A stretch of DNA of 64,000 nucleotides, taken from NCBI GenBank assembly GCA_036852015.1, contig JAANDG010000352.1:62001-126000 (forward strand). The letters are read 5' to 3'. The stretch is from Pelodera strongyloides (Eukaryota; Nematoda; Chromadorea; Rhabditida; Rhabditidae). The translations under genes and the position numbers were made by a program. Each line of letters opens with the position of its first letter. Within the stretch, counting starts at the first letter, position 1. The notes beneath the pieces were generated by a model, which had not been told where the DNA came from, made no database searches, and worked only from the letters and a program-made list of their open reading frames with translations. Positions 25,205 through 39,108 of the stretch are shown piece by piece.

Positions 25205-25325
25205 AACGTGAAACTTGCGGCAAGCGGCAACCTTACGGCGTACATGCGGCGTGGAAAAAAGAGCACGCCGTTGGGTGCTGGCGCGCAAGTTGCCCGCGGT
25301 AAAGTTGCCGCACACCAAGTTTATT
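25205..25325 (-). repeat. GC-rich dispersed repeat, copy 2
   Basis: Read on the minus strand it gives CCACGCCGCATGTACGCCG and GTTGCCGCTTGCCGC, close to the block at 13330-13515. It sits isolated in AT-rich intergenic DNA. Confidence 0.55.
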
Positions 25326-25559
25326 CAGTGAAGTTGATTCTTTTTGAGCGTAATTGCTAGAATCTATTTAGTGGCCAAGAACATGCAAACATAATTTCAT
25401 AATTTTCGTTCAATTGAAAATTAATACAGAAATACTTTATTTCTTGACACTTACAATTAGTTGTAAATAGGAACTAATTTGTGTATTGAATATTAATACT
25501 CTATTGCTCACTTGCTGCCGTAACAACCACAATTCGGAAGTGTTACGAGAGACCTTGGG

Positions 25560-25797
25560 ATAGCCATTTAATTGTGTAAACCTATATTTATTAATTGATC
25601 ATACTTCACACAAAGGGTGTTTATTACAATATATACAAACTATATTAGTAAACTAAAAAAGTAAAGCGCGGAAACACTTCACCAAGATGAAGCTGAATGA
25701 TATTTAGGTTTCTATTATAATAATAAACACCCTTTGCATGATTCATGATCGAATAATAAATATAGATTTATATCGGTGGGCCTGACCCTTTAGCACT
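25560..25797. mobile_element. Hairpin element related to the GGGCCTGACCCTTTA family, one end degraded
   Basis: The right end is GGGCCTGACCCTTTAG. The interior pair AAGGGTGTTTATTA / TAATAAACACCCTTT forms a hairpin, and CCTATATTTATTAATTGATCAT is matched by ATGATCGAATAATAAATATAG. The segment ATTACAATATATACAAACTA is shared with the palindrome at 59483-59879. The left outer end is not intact. Confidence 0.65.
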
Positions 25798-26746
25798 GCG
25801 AAATACTTCCCCTTTTTTTTACCAGTACTATGATATTTTTTTGTCTTTTTCTCTACAGCAAATAATATCAAAAAGCTGAGAATGTGTCCATTCACACAGA
25901 AAATTATAGTTTAAAGCCTATAACATGTATGATGTTTATATGTCTAATATTGAGCCTATAATTTATAACATTTCAGAAGAATATAAATATAACACAACCC
26001 AAGCGTATGAAGTCTTTTTGTTGAAAGTGTAGCCATTGAAAAAGAAGCGTTTTACTATAAAAGGACGTCAAAACGTCAGAAGAAGGAGGCATTCAGACAC
26101 GCAACATATCATGAATAGATTTTATTACTACATTATTTGTAGTGGGTGTGTGTGTGTGATGAAAATGGCACCCCCATCACTATAGTGGGCACAACTACTG
26201 TACTTTTAACCTTGGGCCATCACCCTTTATTGACAAAATATTTACAGTAATTCATAAATAAATGTTTTTTTTTATACAAAAATTCATACAATTTTAACTG
26301 TTCCACATTTAGTTTTTGTTTATCCCAGAGATACTGTATAAGATATTAGGTGAACGCCAAATCCACTCTTTTTATTTGTATTTCCTCACCATTCTATTGA
26401 CATAATTTCTTTCATAATTTCTGTCCCACTGTACTAATTAAGTTTATGAAAGTGCGTCTTGTTAGGACATCATACTCGAAGTACACCACGTGATGAGTGA
26501 TAAAAAAGGTAAACAAATAAGAGATTTGTCACCAGTGATTCTGTCATTTTGAAAAATTTCGTTCAGTATACAAGTATAGTAGTAGCAAGATCGTAGAGTG
26601 GTATAATGATGCATGGTGGATTGTAGCTGTTATGATGTGGACCGTTGATAGGAATAGTATACAGTAAGATATTGGTCTTGGGTTTGGGCTAGAACTCTCC
26701 ATTGACCTTTTCATCATAGCTGCTCTTTTTAGAATTTCCACCCCTA

Positions 26747-29700
26747 ATGGACCCGTTCGGCGCAGCAACTACGATTACTTGCTCTATTTTGGCTGTGCCC
26801 GCTTTTGTCGTAGGAATTTTATTCACGAAGCATCACATTCAAAAAGGATTCAAGTCGTCTTTCAATATACTTTTCTACATATGCATGATCAATGTGAGTT
26901 TGGAATTTCTGTTTTTATTTGTTAAATTCGTCAGAACTTTGTTACGTGTGCCTCTACTTCCTCATATACGCCCCTGCTTGTAGCTCGTTGTTTTTACAAT
27001 ACAATATGATTTAAAATAAATGAAGATATCTAACAAACCTAAACAATTTTACGATTCTTTGTCTTTTCTTGGTTGAATAAAATATGCGTAGTTATGTACT
27101 TGTTGCAACTGCGACCATTTTAAAAGAAGTGGGTGTTTGAAAGGTAGATTTTGTATGCAGATCTACAAAATTCGCGAATACAAACTGTTGCACTTACGCA
27201 CACTTTTGAACGCAGTGAAACGTTGTTTTATATTGCTCAAAAACATTGAATATTGTTACAAGAAACATTTGTGCATAGCACCCTGGATAGAAACTTATGG
27301 TTGTGAAGACGTGCGGAAGTATTTTACGTTATTTGGGAGTGCTTTTGAGACTTCGCCCTTATATATCTGTGGAGTGACATTTTAAATAGTATGAAAGTAT
27401 GAATTCTACAATTTTGCATGTTGTTCTTATTGCATCGATACCAACAAAGTGTTGCCAGAATAATCTATCCCTTTTTAAAGGGAACCTCAGCCCGGTTTTG
27501 CATGTTGGGCTAAAAAAAGCTTACGTTTTGAACTTAAAGCGAATGTCAAGCCTGATTCAAAGATATTCTATAACACGCTGTCCCAAATACCGTAGTTTAC
27601 AAAATTTCTCTCGCGCTCTCCTCTTTTTCTTTGCTGACTTAAAAAAATTTCTCTCGCGCCCTCCTCTTTTTCTTTGCTGTCTAACAGCAAATGGTCCTGC
27701 GGCACAGAATAGTTCTGATTTTGTCCAAATGACCAGAATCCCATATTGAAGGAGTTTTTTGGAGGGGTTTGAAATAGTTTTTCTTCTTATATGAAAGTTT
27801 TTGTTTATTTTTATTTTCACTTTCCTTACCTTCAAAACATAAGCTTTTTTTTGAGCCCAACATGAAAAACCGGCTTGACATTCCCTTTAAGGAAAGTGAA
27901 AATAAAAATAAAAAAACTTTTAGATAAGAAGAAAAACAATCCCAATTTCAAATGTGATATTCTCTATTCAGGACCTAAACTGCCACATCAGTCTTGTGCT
28001 TGCACTTCGTCTTCCCTGGATGGGATGGTTTGATTTCTATCGACAACATACCACGGGACCTATCCCAACAATTCTACACTATCAAATACTCACGTGCTAT
28101 CTGATACACTTACTTTCTTGTCTTATGATCTCATTGAATAGAGCTAGTGCAGTGTTTATCCCTTATACTTACGATAGGGTAAGGTTATTGTTTAGTAAGT
28201 CACTGTGAACATGAAGGCTTATTGGATAATACACATACACCTGGAAACCATTGGACATCATTGGACATCACTTGACACTTGACACATTCAGCTAAACATG
28301 TGCCAATATCAAAGATTAGGTCAAAATATGGATTATCATTCGCATATTAACGTTGTGAACTTTTTTACTACTTAATTTTCATGCAAAAGTTAAAATGGTG
28401 TTCACATCGGTGTACCGGTGTCCATGGTGTATTATCCAATTGGCCAACATGAATCATTTACGAACAAAATCGTTGTTACCTAAGCAAATGATGCACGTTT
28501 ATGCATTGTTTCATCCAACAAGAAGTCGAACTATTCAAAAAGTTCGCCACAAACAGGAAAACCTGAGCGTTCTGTGCGGCCCATTGAAATATCATTCTCC
28601 TGACGCACACAAAAAATTAATTAATTTCGTTTAGGTAGTATTTACTTCCAGGTTTGGCGCAGACACTTCCAGTGGGTATTTGTCTTTATCTATGGGCTCC
28701 CTCATTGCTTTACTATCAAAGCATTGTTTGACGGAGCCGAATTTAAGCAATTCGGAGAGAATAACTACGCGCTCACTACGCCACGAAGTAGTGCGGTAGG
28801 GGCAGATAAAGTCGTGTTTTTTTGTACCGTCTAGGCGGACTACAACTTCTGGTTGGTGAAGGCTAAGGTTCTGTATCTCAATTTTACTTACAATTGAGCA
28901 AATTGAGAAAAAAGCTTCCATGATATACGGTTTTCATAGTTGTTTTTGTCAAGGTGAAACAACATTGACCTTGGCAAAAACATCTCTTGAACCAATATTT
29001 CCATAGGTCAAATCAACAAAATAAACTTCAAAGTCGAACCTACACTTTCAGGGTTTCGACGATGTCCTCCTATTGTCTACAAATGTTGTCGTCGCATCAG
29101 TTTCATTCCTACTTAATTGCTACACATCGCTCAAGTTGTGGAAACATATTTCCAAGTTAAATAGCGAAATGAAAAAGAAGGAAATTCGATTTTTCATACA
29201 AAGTTCTGTGTACTTTGTGTGCCAGTTCTTCAATATGGTTACCATTGTGCGTTTTCATTTTTACAATAACATGTAATATACCAGGAATATAAGCGTTTTG
29301 TTAATTCATCGGCTCATCAAAACTTACTCCTTTCTTTTTTTCCCATGTATCCAGTAAAAATGGTTGTCGTTTACTATAGGTAGCTTTTGTCAAAACGAAG
29401 AATTATTGGCGGGAACAGAGAATTTTCAACTATCGTTACAATATATAGTCAAAACAAAGAGGTAATTATTGGCGGGAACATAGAATTTTCAAATATCAAT
29501 TATTCCAGGCACTTTCCAAGTTCGGCGGTCCTGATGTCAAGTACTGGTGCGCTCAGCTAACGCCACCGATAACTGATATGAACTCGTTTTTCCCAATATT
29601 CACGCTTATTCTAATAAGTCAAGATGCTCGACAGATCGTCTTTTGCAACAAATATGAAATTACGGCACAAAACACCGCATCCAAAGTCTCCCCAGTCACT

Positions 29701-29766
29701 GTTGCACCCAGTAGAGATTTTCAAATGTCGAGGTCTAGGGTCAGTAGTATAGGTTCCACCCTATGA
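26747..29766 (+). CDS. Seven-transmembrane chemoreceptor, Srg/Srv-like (receptor 2, 316 aa)
   Basis: Five exons join in phase: 26747-26893, 27972-28178, 28652-28795, 29052-29246 and 29509-29766 (TGA). A TTTTTAG acceptor just upstream of the ATG is a likely spliced-leader site. Hydrophobic segments fit seven passes. Conserved blocks shared with receptor 1 are LRLPWMGWFDFY, LNRASAVFIPYTYDRVW and KYWCAQLTPPITDMNSFFPIF. Exons 2 have identical length (207 nt) in both genes, while exon 4 here corresponds to exons 4 and 5 of receptor 1, so one intron was lost or gained. The Ser/Thr-rich tail (SKVSPVTVAPSRDFQMSRSR) may be phosphorylated. Predicted sensory-neuron GPCR with unknown ligand. Intron 1 is about 1.1 kb and carries hairpin elements. 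Confidence 0.88.
27474..27533 (+). mobile_element. Solo end of the GAATGTCAAGCC hairpin family
   Basis: AAAGGGAACCTCAGCCCGG...CATGTTGGGCT followed by AAAAAAAGCTTACGTTTTGAA matches one end of the complete copy that starts immediately next to it at 27534. This suggests nested or end-to-end insertion. Confidence 0.65.
27534..27890. mobile_element. 357-bp hairpin MITE, TTAAAGSGAATGTCAAGCC family, copy 1
   Basis: The ends are TTAAAGCGAATGTCAAGCC and the inverted GGCTTGACATTCCCTTTAA. The interior carries TCTCGCGCTCTCCTCTTTTTC twice. It lies in intron 1 of receptor 2. The copy at 31174-31540 is in the opposite orientation. Confidence 0.9.
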
Positions 29767-31054
29767 ACTATTGGTAGGAGATACGGATACTACAGGGCTT
29801 CGTTCAGCGGGAGGCCGAAGGCCAGTCCTACCTTTAGGCAGTTTTGAAGTTAGCAAATATTTAATGTTAATAATAATATAAAATTGAGCAATATTTTTAG
29901 TTTATTCCAATTGTTTTTTTTTGTTTCAAATGATTAAATAATCAAATAAATTGTTCTTTATGTATGTTCGATATTAAAGGGTCAGGCCCACATGTAACCC
30001 TTATTTCAGATGATTCTATCTGATTCTCCGTGTCGAGTATGGTAGGATGCAATTTTTTTCCAGGCGCAAAACGCAGTAGTCAGCAATTTACCACAGCGAG
30101 TCATAGCCAAGAATCTATCGCAGTTGTCACGCCCCTTAGCGCTGATTGGCCAATATGCTATATTGGGCGTGGCAATTGCGTTGTTGGCGAATCAGCGCGG
30201 ATGGGCGTGACAACTGCGATAGATTGTTGGGTCTGCGTACCTACTTTGGAAAATTTGCATATGATGCGCAAATCCGATGTATCCTATGCAAATTCCAGCA
30301 CCAAAATTTACAAGTCATTTTGCAAGCCAGCACAAAATTTGCATGCCCACTATGGAAATCAACTATTTACTACGATCCAAAATTTTGATAGAATTCATAG
30401 TTTTATATTGAGTTACTCCTTCCAATTAAAAGCTTTTGCTTTGTAAAGCATGTCTTTCGGAACTTAATACCATCATCTTTCGATAAAACGATTCCATTTC
30501 AGCACTTCATTCTCGTGAGCCTCCTCCTTTAAAAGTTTTTTTTTGTGTATGCACACTGCACACTGCACAGTACCAAGAATTAATGAGCTGAAGTTTGAAT
30601 AGTGTGTATGGTTGAATATAGAATAGCTACCAACAATGAACAACTACCATCTTTAAGACACACATGAAGATTTACGTATATCCTGTGAAACATCTCATCG
30701 GTGCTTTGTTGCATAAGCTATAATTTTATAATTTGCATGCACATTATCATAAACAGTCAGAGCTTGAACCGAGCACTCGGACAGACTTGTAAAGTAGGAA
30801 TCGACAGACTGTGTTTTTCCGAAGTATGCTTTATGTTGGCTTCAATTTTCGTTGTAGGATCGATGACAAGAAACAACGGCGCTTTTAGGCGTTTGAGGTG
30901 TTTGGTACGCGGCGTATCCTGCAGAGTTCTTTGTGGGCGGAAAGCAATAAGAGTACAGTGTACTAAGTGCTTACGTTATGAGCGCAAATGCTAGGATCAG
31001 AAGTAATAGTTTAGTAGAATTGTTACCGGACTAACAATTTCATTCCAGTTTCTA
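29767..31054. other. Intergenic between receptor 2 and the first tandem membrane-protein gene
   Basis: It holds a hairpin element (29974 on) and, from about 30655, a block conserved with 40470-40819, annotated separately as the putative shared promoter. No gene was seen. Confidence 0.55.
29974..30245. mobile_element. Hairpin MITE, TTAAAGGGTCAGGCCC family, one end truncated
   Basis: The left end TTAAAGGGTCAGGCCC is intact. Inner arms TATCGCAGTTGTCACGCCCC and GGGCGTGACAACTGCGATA pair, enclosing GCTGATTGGCCAATATGC. The right end is replaced after about 30240 by CTTTGGAAAATTTGCATATGAT, which belongs to the element type at 56244. Confidence 0.8.
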
Positions 31055-31069
31055 ATGCTATTGCTTCAG
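30655..31069 (+). promoter_or_regulatory. Upstream region conserved between the tandem paralogs (copy 1)
   Basis: About 400 bp aligns to 40470-40819: CCTGTGAAACATCT / CATGTGAAACGTCT, CATAAACAGTCAGAGCTTGA / CATAAACAATCAGAGCTTGA and the AATCGACAGACTGTG / ATTCGACAGACAGTG block. Near the gene both have CATTTCATTCCAGTTTC, a probable spliced-leader acceptor. The duplication therefore included a regulatory region; the core promoter was not located. Confidence 0.6.
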
Positions 31070-34000
31070 ATGCCGTTGACGTCCTTGCTTCAGGGACCAA
31101 TTTACGGACTTGTGGTGCTCCAGTTCGTGGCTGCCATTGAATTTCGTAAGCTTTGCCATCGATTATAAAATCGTTAAAGGGAATGTCAAGCCGGTTTTTC
31201 ATGTTGGGCTCAAAAAAAGCTTATGTTTTGAAGGTGAGGAAAGTGAAAATAAAAATAAACAAAAACTTTCATGTAAGAAGAAAAACAATTTCAAACCGCT
31301 CCAAAAAACTCCTTCAGTATGGGATTCGAGTCGTGCGGACAAAGCTAAGCCAAATCTTTGTCCACGGGACGTTTGAATTTACGAGGCTGTTAGACAGCAA
31401 AGAAAAAGAAGAGGGCGCGAGAGAAATTTGTTTAAGTCAGCAAAGAAAAAGAGGAGAGCGCGAGAGAAATTGTGTAAACTACGGTAGTTGTGACAGCGTG
31501 TTATAGAATATCTGTGAATCAGGCTTGACATTCGCTTTAACATTTTAAATATTAGCTGCGGTTTTCGATTCCGGTTTTTTTCGGTTTACCCATTTAAACA
31601 GCGAGTTTGGGCCTCATTGGACGCAGAACTCTATACTGATTCGAATAAATTAAAAATAAATATCACGGAGTTATAGAATAGTTTGTAGTCCATTTTTATT
31701 AGTCATAATCCTAAATTTTGTGTTTAAGCTAATCAAATTAGAGTCGAGATGCATACCGTAAAATTGACAAGAGATATTCATTCACAAGCAGTTTAGCCGA
31801 ATGCGGGATCACCCATGTGTATACCGTATAGCACCAAAACCTCTTTGACAACTTCGGTCTCTTACAGTACCATGAATGGTCCGCAGTACAGTTAAAAAAT
31901 ACGGCTTTATTCAGGTGGCTATAAACTGTACGATCCAAAAAATGGCACAACCGAAAACCTGCAGGTGCAAGGTAATCTACCGGTGGAAGTTGCATCATTG
32001 AAGGAATATCAAGTCAACCTACCGCCAGATTCAGGAAAACCCGAAGCATTCCAAGTAATGTTCCTAGGAAGGTAAGGCAGTGTTTTATTTTTTCTCCAAT
32101 ATTTTATTAATATCTTCATGGTGTCAAGATGGTGTTACTGTACTTCTCGTACTGATTTTAAAGCTAATTCAAATAATACATGCTTCTGTTTTCTGTTAAC
32201 CGCTTAATGAGCTGTTTAGCTCATTGTCAATTATTTTTGTATTCATCCTCGAGTTGCACATGCCAGGTAGTGTCGGTTAATTTATGTAATAATGAAGGAA
32301 CTATGCTTTGAGGCTATTATTTTATACAGTTCTACAAAAGTGCGCATCGTCCGAAATCTAACAAAGGGAACTGCTCACGGAGCGCATCTAGTCTATGCGG
32401 ACATGCCACAGAAAATGAATACTGTGTTCGATGTTGCCGAAGGAAGGTCGGTGCATTTTTCTGAGCGTATTATTTATTTTGCATATGTTGAAAACGAGAG
32501 CCTAGAGTTGCCACATGTACCTCAAGTCTCTGACACTGAAATGATTACTGGACCATGGATCTATGATACATCCGTTTGAATGAACGTCGTTGAAGAAAAT
32601 GCAATTTCTAAAATAAAGCTTTCTCACTGCGGTCCCACGACGAAGTGCCTGCCTGATCAATTTCTAATCTAATGTGGACGTTTTCCCTGTTCCAAGAGCC
32701 AATCCCCTACCACTTTTGAAACGTTTTTGTTCGGAATTCCGCATCCCGAACGCCCTCTTATTCTCTTTGTTGAAACTATTCAGGAGCGCTCCTATTAATT
32801 GCGAAGACACTGACACATTTGGAAAGAAAGGAAAAGTCCGTTGTGTCGCTATTGCGTCCGTCTGGATGAGCAACTTTCTCCCGAGCAAACTGATCGTATT
32901 CCAACATGGTTAGTTTTTAAATATGTTTAGTGACTAATATTTTTTGCAAACCACGGTTATCAAAGTTTGTCCGCAGCAGTTAGTTGTACATGATAAAATC
33001 CGTAGCTTACTTCTACTTTCAGTTGTTCACTCAAAGTTGCACGCGTTCCTGGTAACGGGTCGCAGCTACATTTTTTATTTGCTACGTGAAGATGAATCGA
33101 GTGCTCTACAAATCGATATAATTGACAAAGATGCGCCCGTGAAGCTTTGGTACGACGAGAATGTTAAGGTAAATGTGTCATCATATGTTCTTTGTCGATT
33201 TTATTGACAGCAATGAAAATACATTAGCACTATATAACTTAGAACCAGGTGTAGTAGTTCCTGGAAAGGCATTTGAAAGAAACAGTCTGACTCTTGCCAC
33301 TCTTAGGTTCAGCAGAAATGCAATGTACAATGGTGTTTCTGTTACTTTTGTCGTTTCTCGAATTTATATTTCAAATTTAGTTCGACAAGAAAAAGCCGCT
33401 TACGTTAGGCTTTCTAACTGCAAACACGACCAAATACGGAAAGAAGTTCGCTCTTATCGGAGAGTTTACTAAAAGTGGGGATAGTTTACAATATCTTCCT
33501 TATTAGGTCCTTAGTGCTTAAAATCAAAACTAGTACATAGATCAATCGCATAATATCCAACGCATTATATATTATATCGAACAATTATCATACTTACTTA
33601 CTTTTGTTTGCAGCGGTAAAGGAAGAAGAAGCCGTCCCGGGGACTGGAACTGGGACGGGACAACGAAACCCACTGGTAATCGCCAAGAAATTTGAACTGT
33701 GGAAAAGGTAGGTAACCAACTGAATAAGTATAACTGAATAGAGATGTTATATGTAATATGCTTGACAGCTAATAATTTGTTAGGCCTGTTAGGCTCAGGC
33801 TCAGGCCCACATAAAAAACCGCCAAGTACACTGTGAGAAAACTCCTGGATTACGCATTAAGTTAGTCGTTTGAATAACACATTTGTGAGGGCGACATGGC
33901 CGAGTTTGGGAACTCAAAATTAAAGGGACGCGGTCACCGTTTTGGCCCTTATGTATACTTTGTGTTTTATTATCTACATAATTTATAACGCATAGTGTTG

Positions 34001-37000
34001 GGAAAATGTTTTGCAAGAAATGCGGCAACAGAGAGCAAAATGATGACGAAAAGAACCGATACGCACCGTAACCCTAGTAATTTTCCAGCACATGGCCGTG
34101 CCGATAATGACTCAACGAACGTTATATTCCACTAATTAATCGGACGAGTACCTCGCGGGCATTATAACATTTGATTTTCTATGGCTAACTGTGGACCTTG
34201 GATCGGACGCAACTTTTTTAATCAATGAATTTCTCGCTGAAAACAGCGTTTTTCGTCAGATTTTTTTCCAACACTATGTTTTTCATACTGTGCAGTTAAT
34301 AAAAACGCAAAGTATACATAAGAGTCAAAACGGTGACAGCGTCCCTTTAAATAAAATATTGTGATAAGCACGGAAAGTCAACATTTTTTAGAAGTGAAAA
34401 TGCAGATGTAACAAAATGTATGGACGAATACGTGACTCTTGGTCCTACAAGGTGGTTTTGATTTAACATTTGTATAAGCCCGTTAAAGTAACTAATTAAA
34501 TTGTTCTATTCACATTCCAAATAAGGAAACTAATCTCGTCAAATTTAGTTGTTTTGTTTTTTATTTTTCCACGACAACGCCATGCTATACACGAGGATAC
34601 TATACACCAGGAAAACGCCATCCGAGATAAAAGAGCATGTTGATTAATGAACAAACTAACTAAAAGAATCTTTCAGAATAACGATCCGTGAATTGGCCGA
34701 GACGATTATTTTTGTAAGGAATATGGACGAACTGCCGCAAGTGCTCGATCTAGACTGCTTCGCCAGAAACCCTCATAACGGTTAGGCCCCAATCAAATAT
34801 GTTGTCCGTAATGTTAGGCTCCGCAGAATAACGAACAATACCCTATGGCCTATGGGGGTTGCAAGTATCCCAAAAATTCGGTGTGATTCTGTCAATACTA
34901 CCGTATTTCTGCATGAAGCTTTCATATATAATATGAAAAATTGATAAAAAATATTCTCGTTAGTTCCAAGATAAATTTTCAGTATATTTCCTAACCACAT
35001 AAAGGCAATGAGAACGCAATGTATGTGCATTTCCGGCACGGTAATATGTGTTTCCAGCAACTACTCCTTTTAGGTAATATACAAACGCTGACGGGCACGT
35101 TGGAAACACCCGATCGTCTTATAGAAAACGACGAAATTACTATTTACGAAGCAAGGGTAAGCGACACATTTTTACCAAATGACCATTTTCTAGCACATCA
35201 GTCTTTTTGACAAAATGTAGATCACAGTTCGTATGTTGTCTAAAGCGAAAGACTGGCCGGTTTTTGAAACGCCACGTGGACAACTACAATCTTAATTAGT
35301 TACGCGAATTTACTCGACTTTAGCGCGATTTTTTATTCTAATTTATGCTCATTTGCATAAGCTGCATAAGAATGGGTGTTTTGTCGATGCGTTTCAAAAA
35401 CCGGCCGGCATTCCGCTTTAAATAATTATCATCATGTTATTCAACAGGCACCATCATCTAAACCATTTTATGCCGTGGCAATTACTTACAAACCAGAATT
35501 TGACAATGTGAAGCATAAACACCAATTCGCAATGGTCAACAGTATGTACGTTACGTTTTTGTTAGAGACAATACTTTCGTAAAAGCAGCGTCAAAGAAAC
35601 GAAAAATATAAGAATAAATATACTCCAATAGGGTAGTCATATTTCATATTGAAAGAGTAATTAGCAATTTCTTTAGAGTATTCCAACTGGAAGACTTGCG
35701 ACACGCAGGCGAAGTAGTATACCAAATAGTCCAGCCTACGGTAAGTAGTATTCAAGTTGTCAGCTCTACTAGAACATATGGAGATTGGCCTGTTTGTTTT
35801 GTGATATGCCAAAGTTTCTTTTCATCATCATCGTTTTCGTTGCACAGAAAAACGAAATAATTGCCGAACGTTTGGCCCGTGACCAGTTGACAAAGGATTT
35901 CACTGAAACTTGGTCACCCCTCGGTCACGAAATGGTCACCAAATGGGCTGGCCCACCATAAAACCTGTGAACACCGTCACCAAATTTGCACCGTCACCAT
36001 CACCGTCACCAAATTTGTTCACCCATTTCCTGTATAAACTATTCCAGGAAGTGGTACAATTGTTCCGCAGTACGCCGGCCATCAAGCTTACCGTTTTTGA
36101 TTATACTTGTAAGTTATTAGTGAAAAAATTAACATAAATTTAAAAAAAATGTTTCGTAGTTGTCTTAATCTTTGTTTCCTAAGTTTCGTAGTTTTTACAG
36201 ATGACCAACTGTCTAGATGCTTTCAAAGTGTTCCCGTATTGGATGGACCAGTCTATGACACACATGGACTATGAACCGTTTCACAATTATTTCGAGGCAA
36301 TCTCGCACGGCGGTCCTCTATTCAAGCCTGACAGCGTTTGGGTTAGTTAGAACCAAGCTTTTATTTTCCTCTATATTGTGTAGGGAAAGGCTAATATAAT
36401 ATGTGGTTTACTCCGTTATAATAGAAAGAGCCTAACTGATAAGACACCGCGTTTCACAGTGCATGGTAAACAAAACAAACACACGTGATTTTTTAATGAG
36501 CGTTAATCTGCACAATGAAAAATGGTCTATGATTTAGCACAGTGAAGAAAAATCCATGCTTTAACCTTCTAGTAGAATATTTGAGTGAAAAAAAACAGTA
36601 TGTGGCGTCGGCACTGTTAAACATTGACATCCAGAAACATTTTCAGGCTGACATAATTATTACAAAAGAGCGGTGTGTTAATACGAGCCTTTTAAATGTT
36701 AGCCTTGCTAAACTTGTTGAACACCATCAGGAGAAGCGGGAGATTAAGTGAGTCTGTTTCTACGCATATCGTAATAGTCCTTCACTGTCGAGTGTTCATG
36801 CAGCTACCTGTTAAACACTGGTGAAACTCCGCGTCATCGCCGCGCACAAAATAAGGGGCGCCGCTGGTGCGCAGTGCAACCCCACTAGGGTGCGTGGTGA
36901 ACGCGCCGCAGATGCGCCATACGCCTTCTATTTCACTTGCGCACCGGCCGCGTACCATTTAGGGAAAACGTGGTATTTGCGCAGCAAGTGCGCCAGTGGT

Positions 37001-39073
37001 GGCGCCCCTGCCGCGCACCCTAGTGGTGCACTGTTTTTGTGCCCGGCGATGACGCGGAGCTTCGCGTTGAAATGTTATGGCCCTTTCTGAAGAGAATAGA
37101 TCATGCGTTCGATGATTCGGACCAGTTCCCTTATCCGAATACTGTATCTAACAAATATTAGTTTTTGGGCAAGAATATCTTAAATGATTCAGCGGTACGA
37201 TGAAAACCTTTGAACGCGATATGACACAAACCTACGAAGAATATGAAGATTTTCACGTGGATCAGCGCAATCCATGCAATGATATCAGTGTGCTGAGCCA
37301 AAGTATTTTGTTTGTCCATTTTCAAAAATAAAAACAACCGCGTTAAATTATAGCAAGGCATAACCAAGGGGTATGTTGGGACTCTGCGCTTAACGGTTTG
37401 CCTTAGCATTTTGAAAAAAAACAGCGTTATCACTAGTAAATCTCCTGGAGTACAGAAGCATAACTGCTTAACATAGTTAACATTGTGCAGCTAGTTAAAC
37501 AAGTTATGGAGACCTACTGTTAAATCAGCTAGATTCGCAGAAGGAGGCCTCTGCAGGTGATAGCATATCGAAAACATTTTAAGCAAAATATTTCATTGCA
37601 GTAAAACAGACAACACGTAAAGTATCCAAACACGAGGAAATAGTCTTGGAAGCCACAGATAAAGAGCCTATAAGAGTGACGCTCAACGTAAGTCTTCTTT
37701 CGTTTTACACTAGTGCTACCAGCAGTACACTTCCATTTTCTGATAAATAGTTGCAGTTGCATGTTGCCTGCATTTGCGCAATTAGAAATTACGTATAAAA
37801 CTCCATATTGTTAGAGTGTTTAACTGCTGTTTCGGAAACGCGAAACTGGGAAACTGGGAAACAGACCAACAACAGCTCTTTCTAGTTTCCAGCAGAGACG
37901 TTGAGTGTACATGCAAACATTATAGTTTTATTTGCATCGTACCGTAATTCCCCCTTTGCCGCGCTGAATAATTTTGGGCAGTTTCGAGTTTCCAGAGCAG
38001 TTCTCTATAAGGATTAATCTCTTCGGATCACAATTATAAATACAACATATATACAGCTCGAGGAAGGTGAAAAGTTCCTTCTACGGTTGTCAAGTGTTGA
38101 GCGAGAAGAATCAAAGTGTCAGGACCTGGACACAATTGCCATATTTTTGAAGGATGGCATGCTCATAAATGAAAAGGCATACATAAGGTTTGTTGGCTCC
38201 ACATTCGTTAACGCGAAATGATTAGGTAATGTTGATCTTTTCTACTGATGAACACGTCTTCTATCTAAACTTCATGTACAATATGTGGGGATTCATTTAC
38301 CTCAACATCTCAACACGTAGGCAAAAAGGCACATTCAGGCAGACTTTATTGCACACGCTGTACATTGTAGACCTATGCTAGTGCTTTGTTGCTTGTATAT
38401 ATGACGCATAGTATGCATACAAGGTATTCTCTCAGGACGATCACTTATGAAGCTCTAAGAAACAGAAACAAGGCATGGGTCGGTACGGGCAAATTGACGA
38501 TTGCCATTCCAAACGGGTGCTTCAGTGTTTCAATTGTTTCTACATATTGTGAGTTCGCCATATAAGCGAATTCTTTAGCTTTTTTTGTCAATTCGTGCGT
38601 GCGTGCGTGCTTGCGTGTGTGTGTGTATGCGAGTGTGTGCGCGAGTGTGCGTGTCTGCGAGTATGTGTGCGAGTGCGTGTGTGTGCGAGCGTGTGTGTGC
38701 GTGTGTGCGAGTATGTGTGTGTGCGCGTGTGTGTGCGAGCGTGTGTGTGCGTATGTGCGTGCGTTTGTGCGTGCGTGCGTGTGAGTGTGCGTGCGTGCGT
38801 GTGCGAGTGTGTGCTTGGGGATGAATCCTCCTTCAATGTATTTTCTTCAGCGATGCAAAGGGCAAACAATTTGCGCGCTCTTCGCAAATGCCTCCTTGTG
38901 TTGGGTCTGACGTTTCTTATGTCTGGCACATTCATCGCACTCTACTACAAGTTTTCACTCGCTGGAAGGGAATACAGACGACTGAGGCGTCTCTACAGAA
39001 GGGCAAAAAGGAACGGTAAGCGAAAACTCTAGCCTTACTCTCTCTCTTCTCTCTTACTCTCTCTCTTCTCTCT

Positions 39074-39108
<35 letters not shown>

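Larger units (their letters stand above)
21890..26746. other. Intergenic; repeats and one decayed coding candidate
   Basis: Apart from the repeat copies and the candidate at 24602-25050 annotated separately, I see no supported gene. The sequence is AT-rich, with many TTTATT/AATAAA strings and no in-phase exon chains. Confidence 0.5.

Noticed and set aside
38585..39032. Open frames rich in V, C and R across the GT microsatellite
   Set aside because: They are translations of the GT/GC repeat inside intron 19 of paralog 1. The real exon 20 starts at 38851 in a frame supported by paralog 2.
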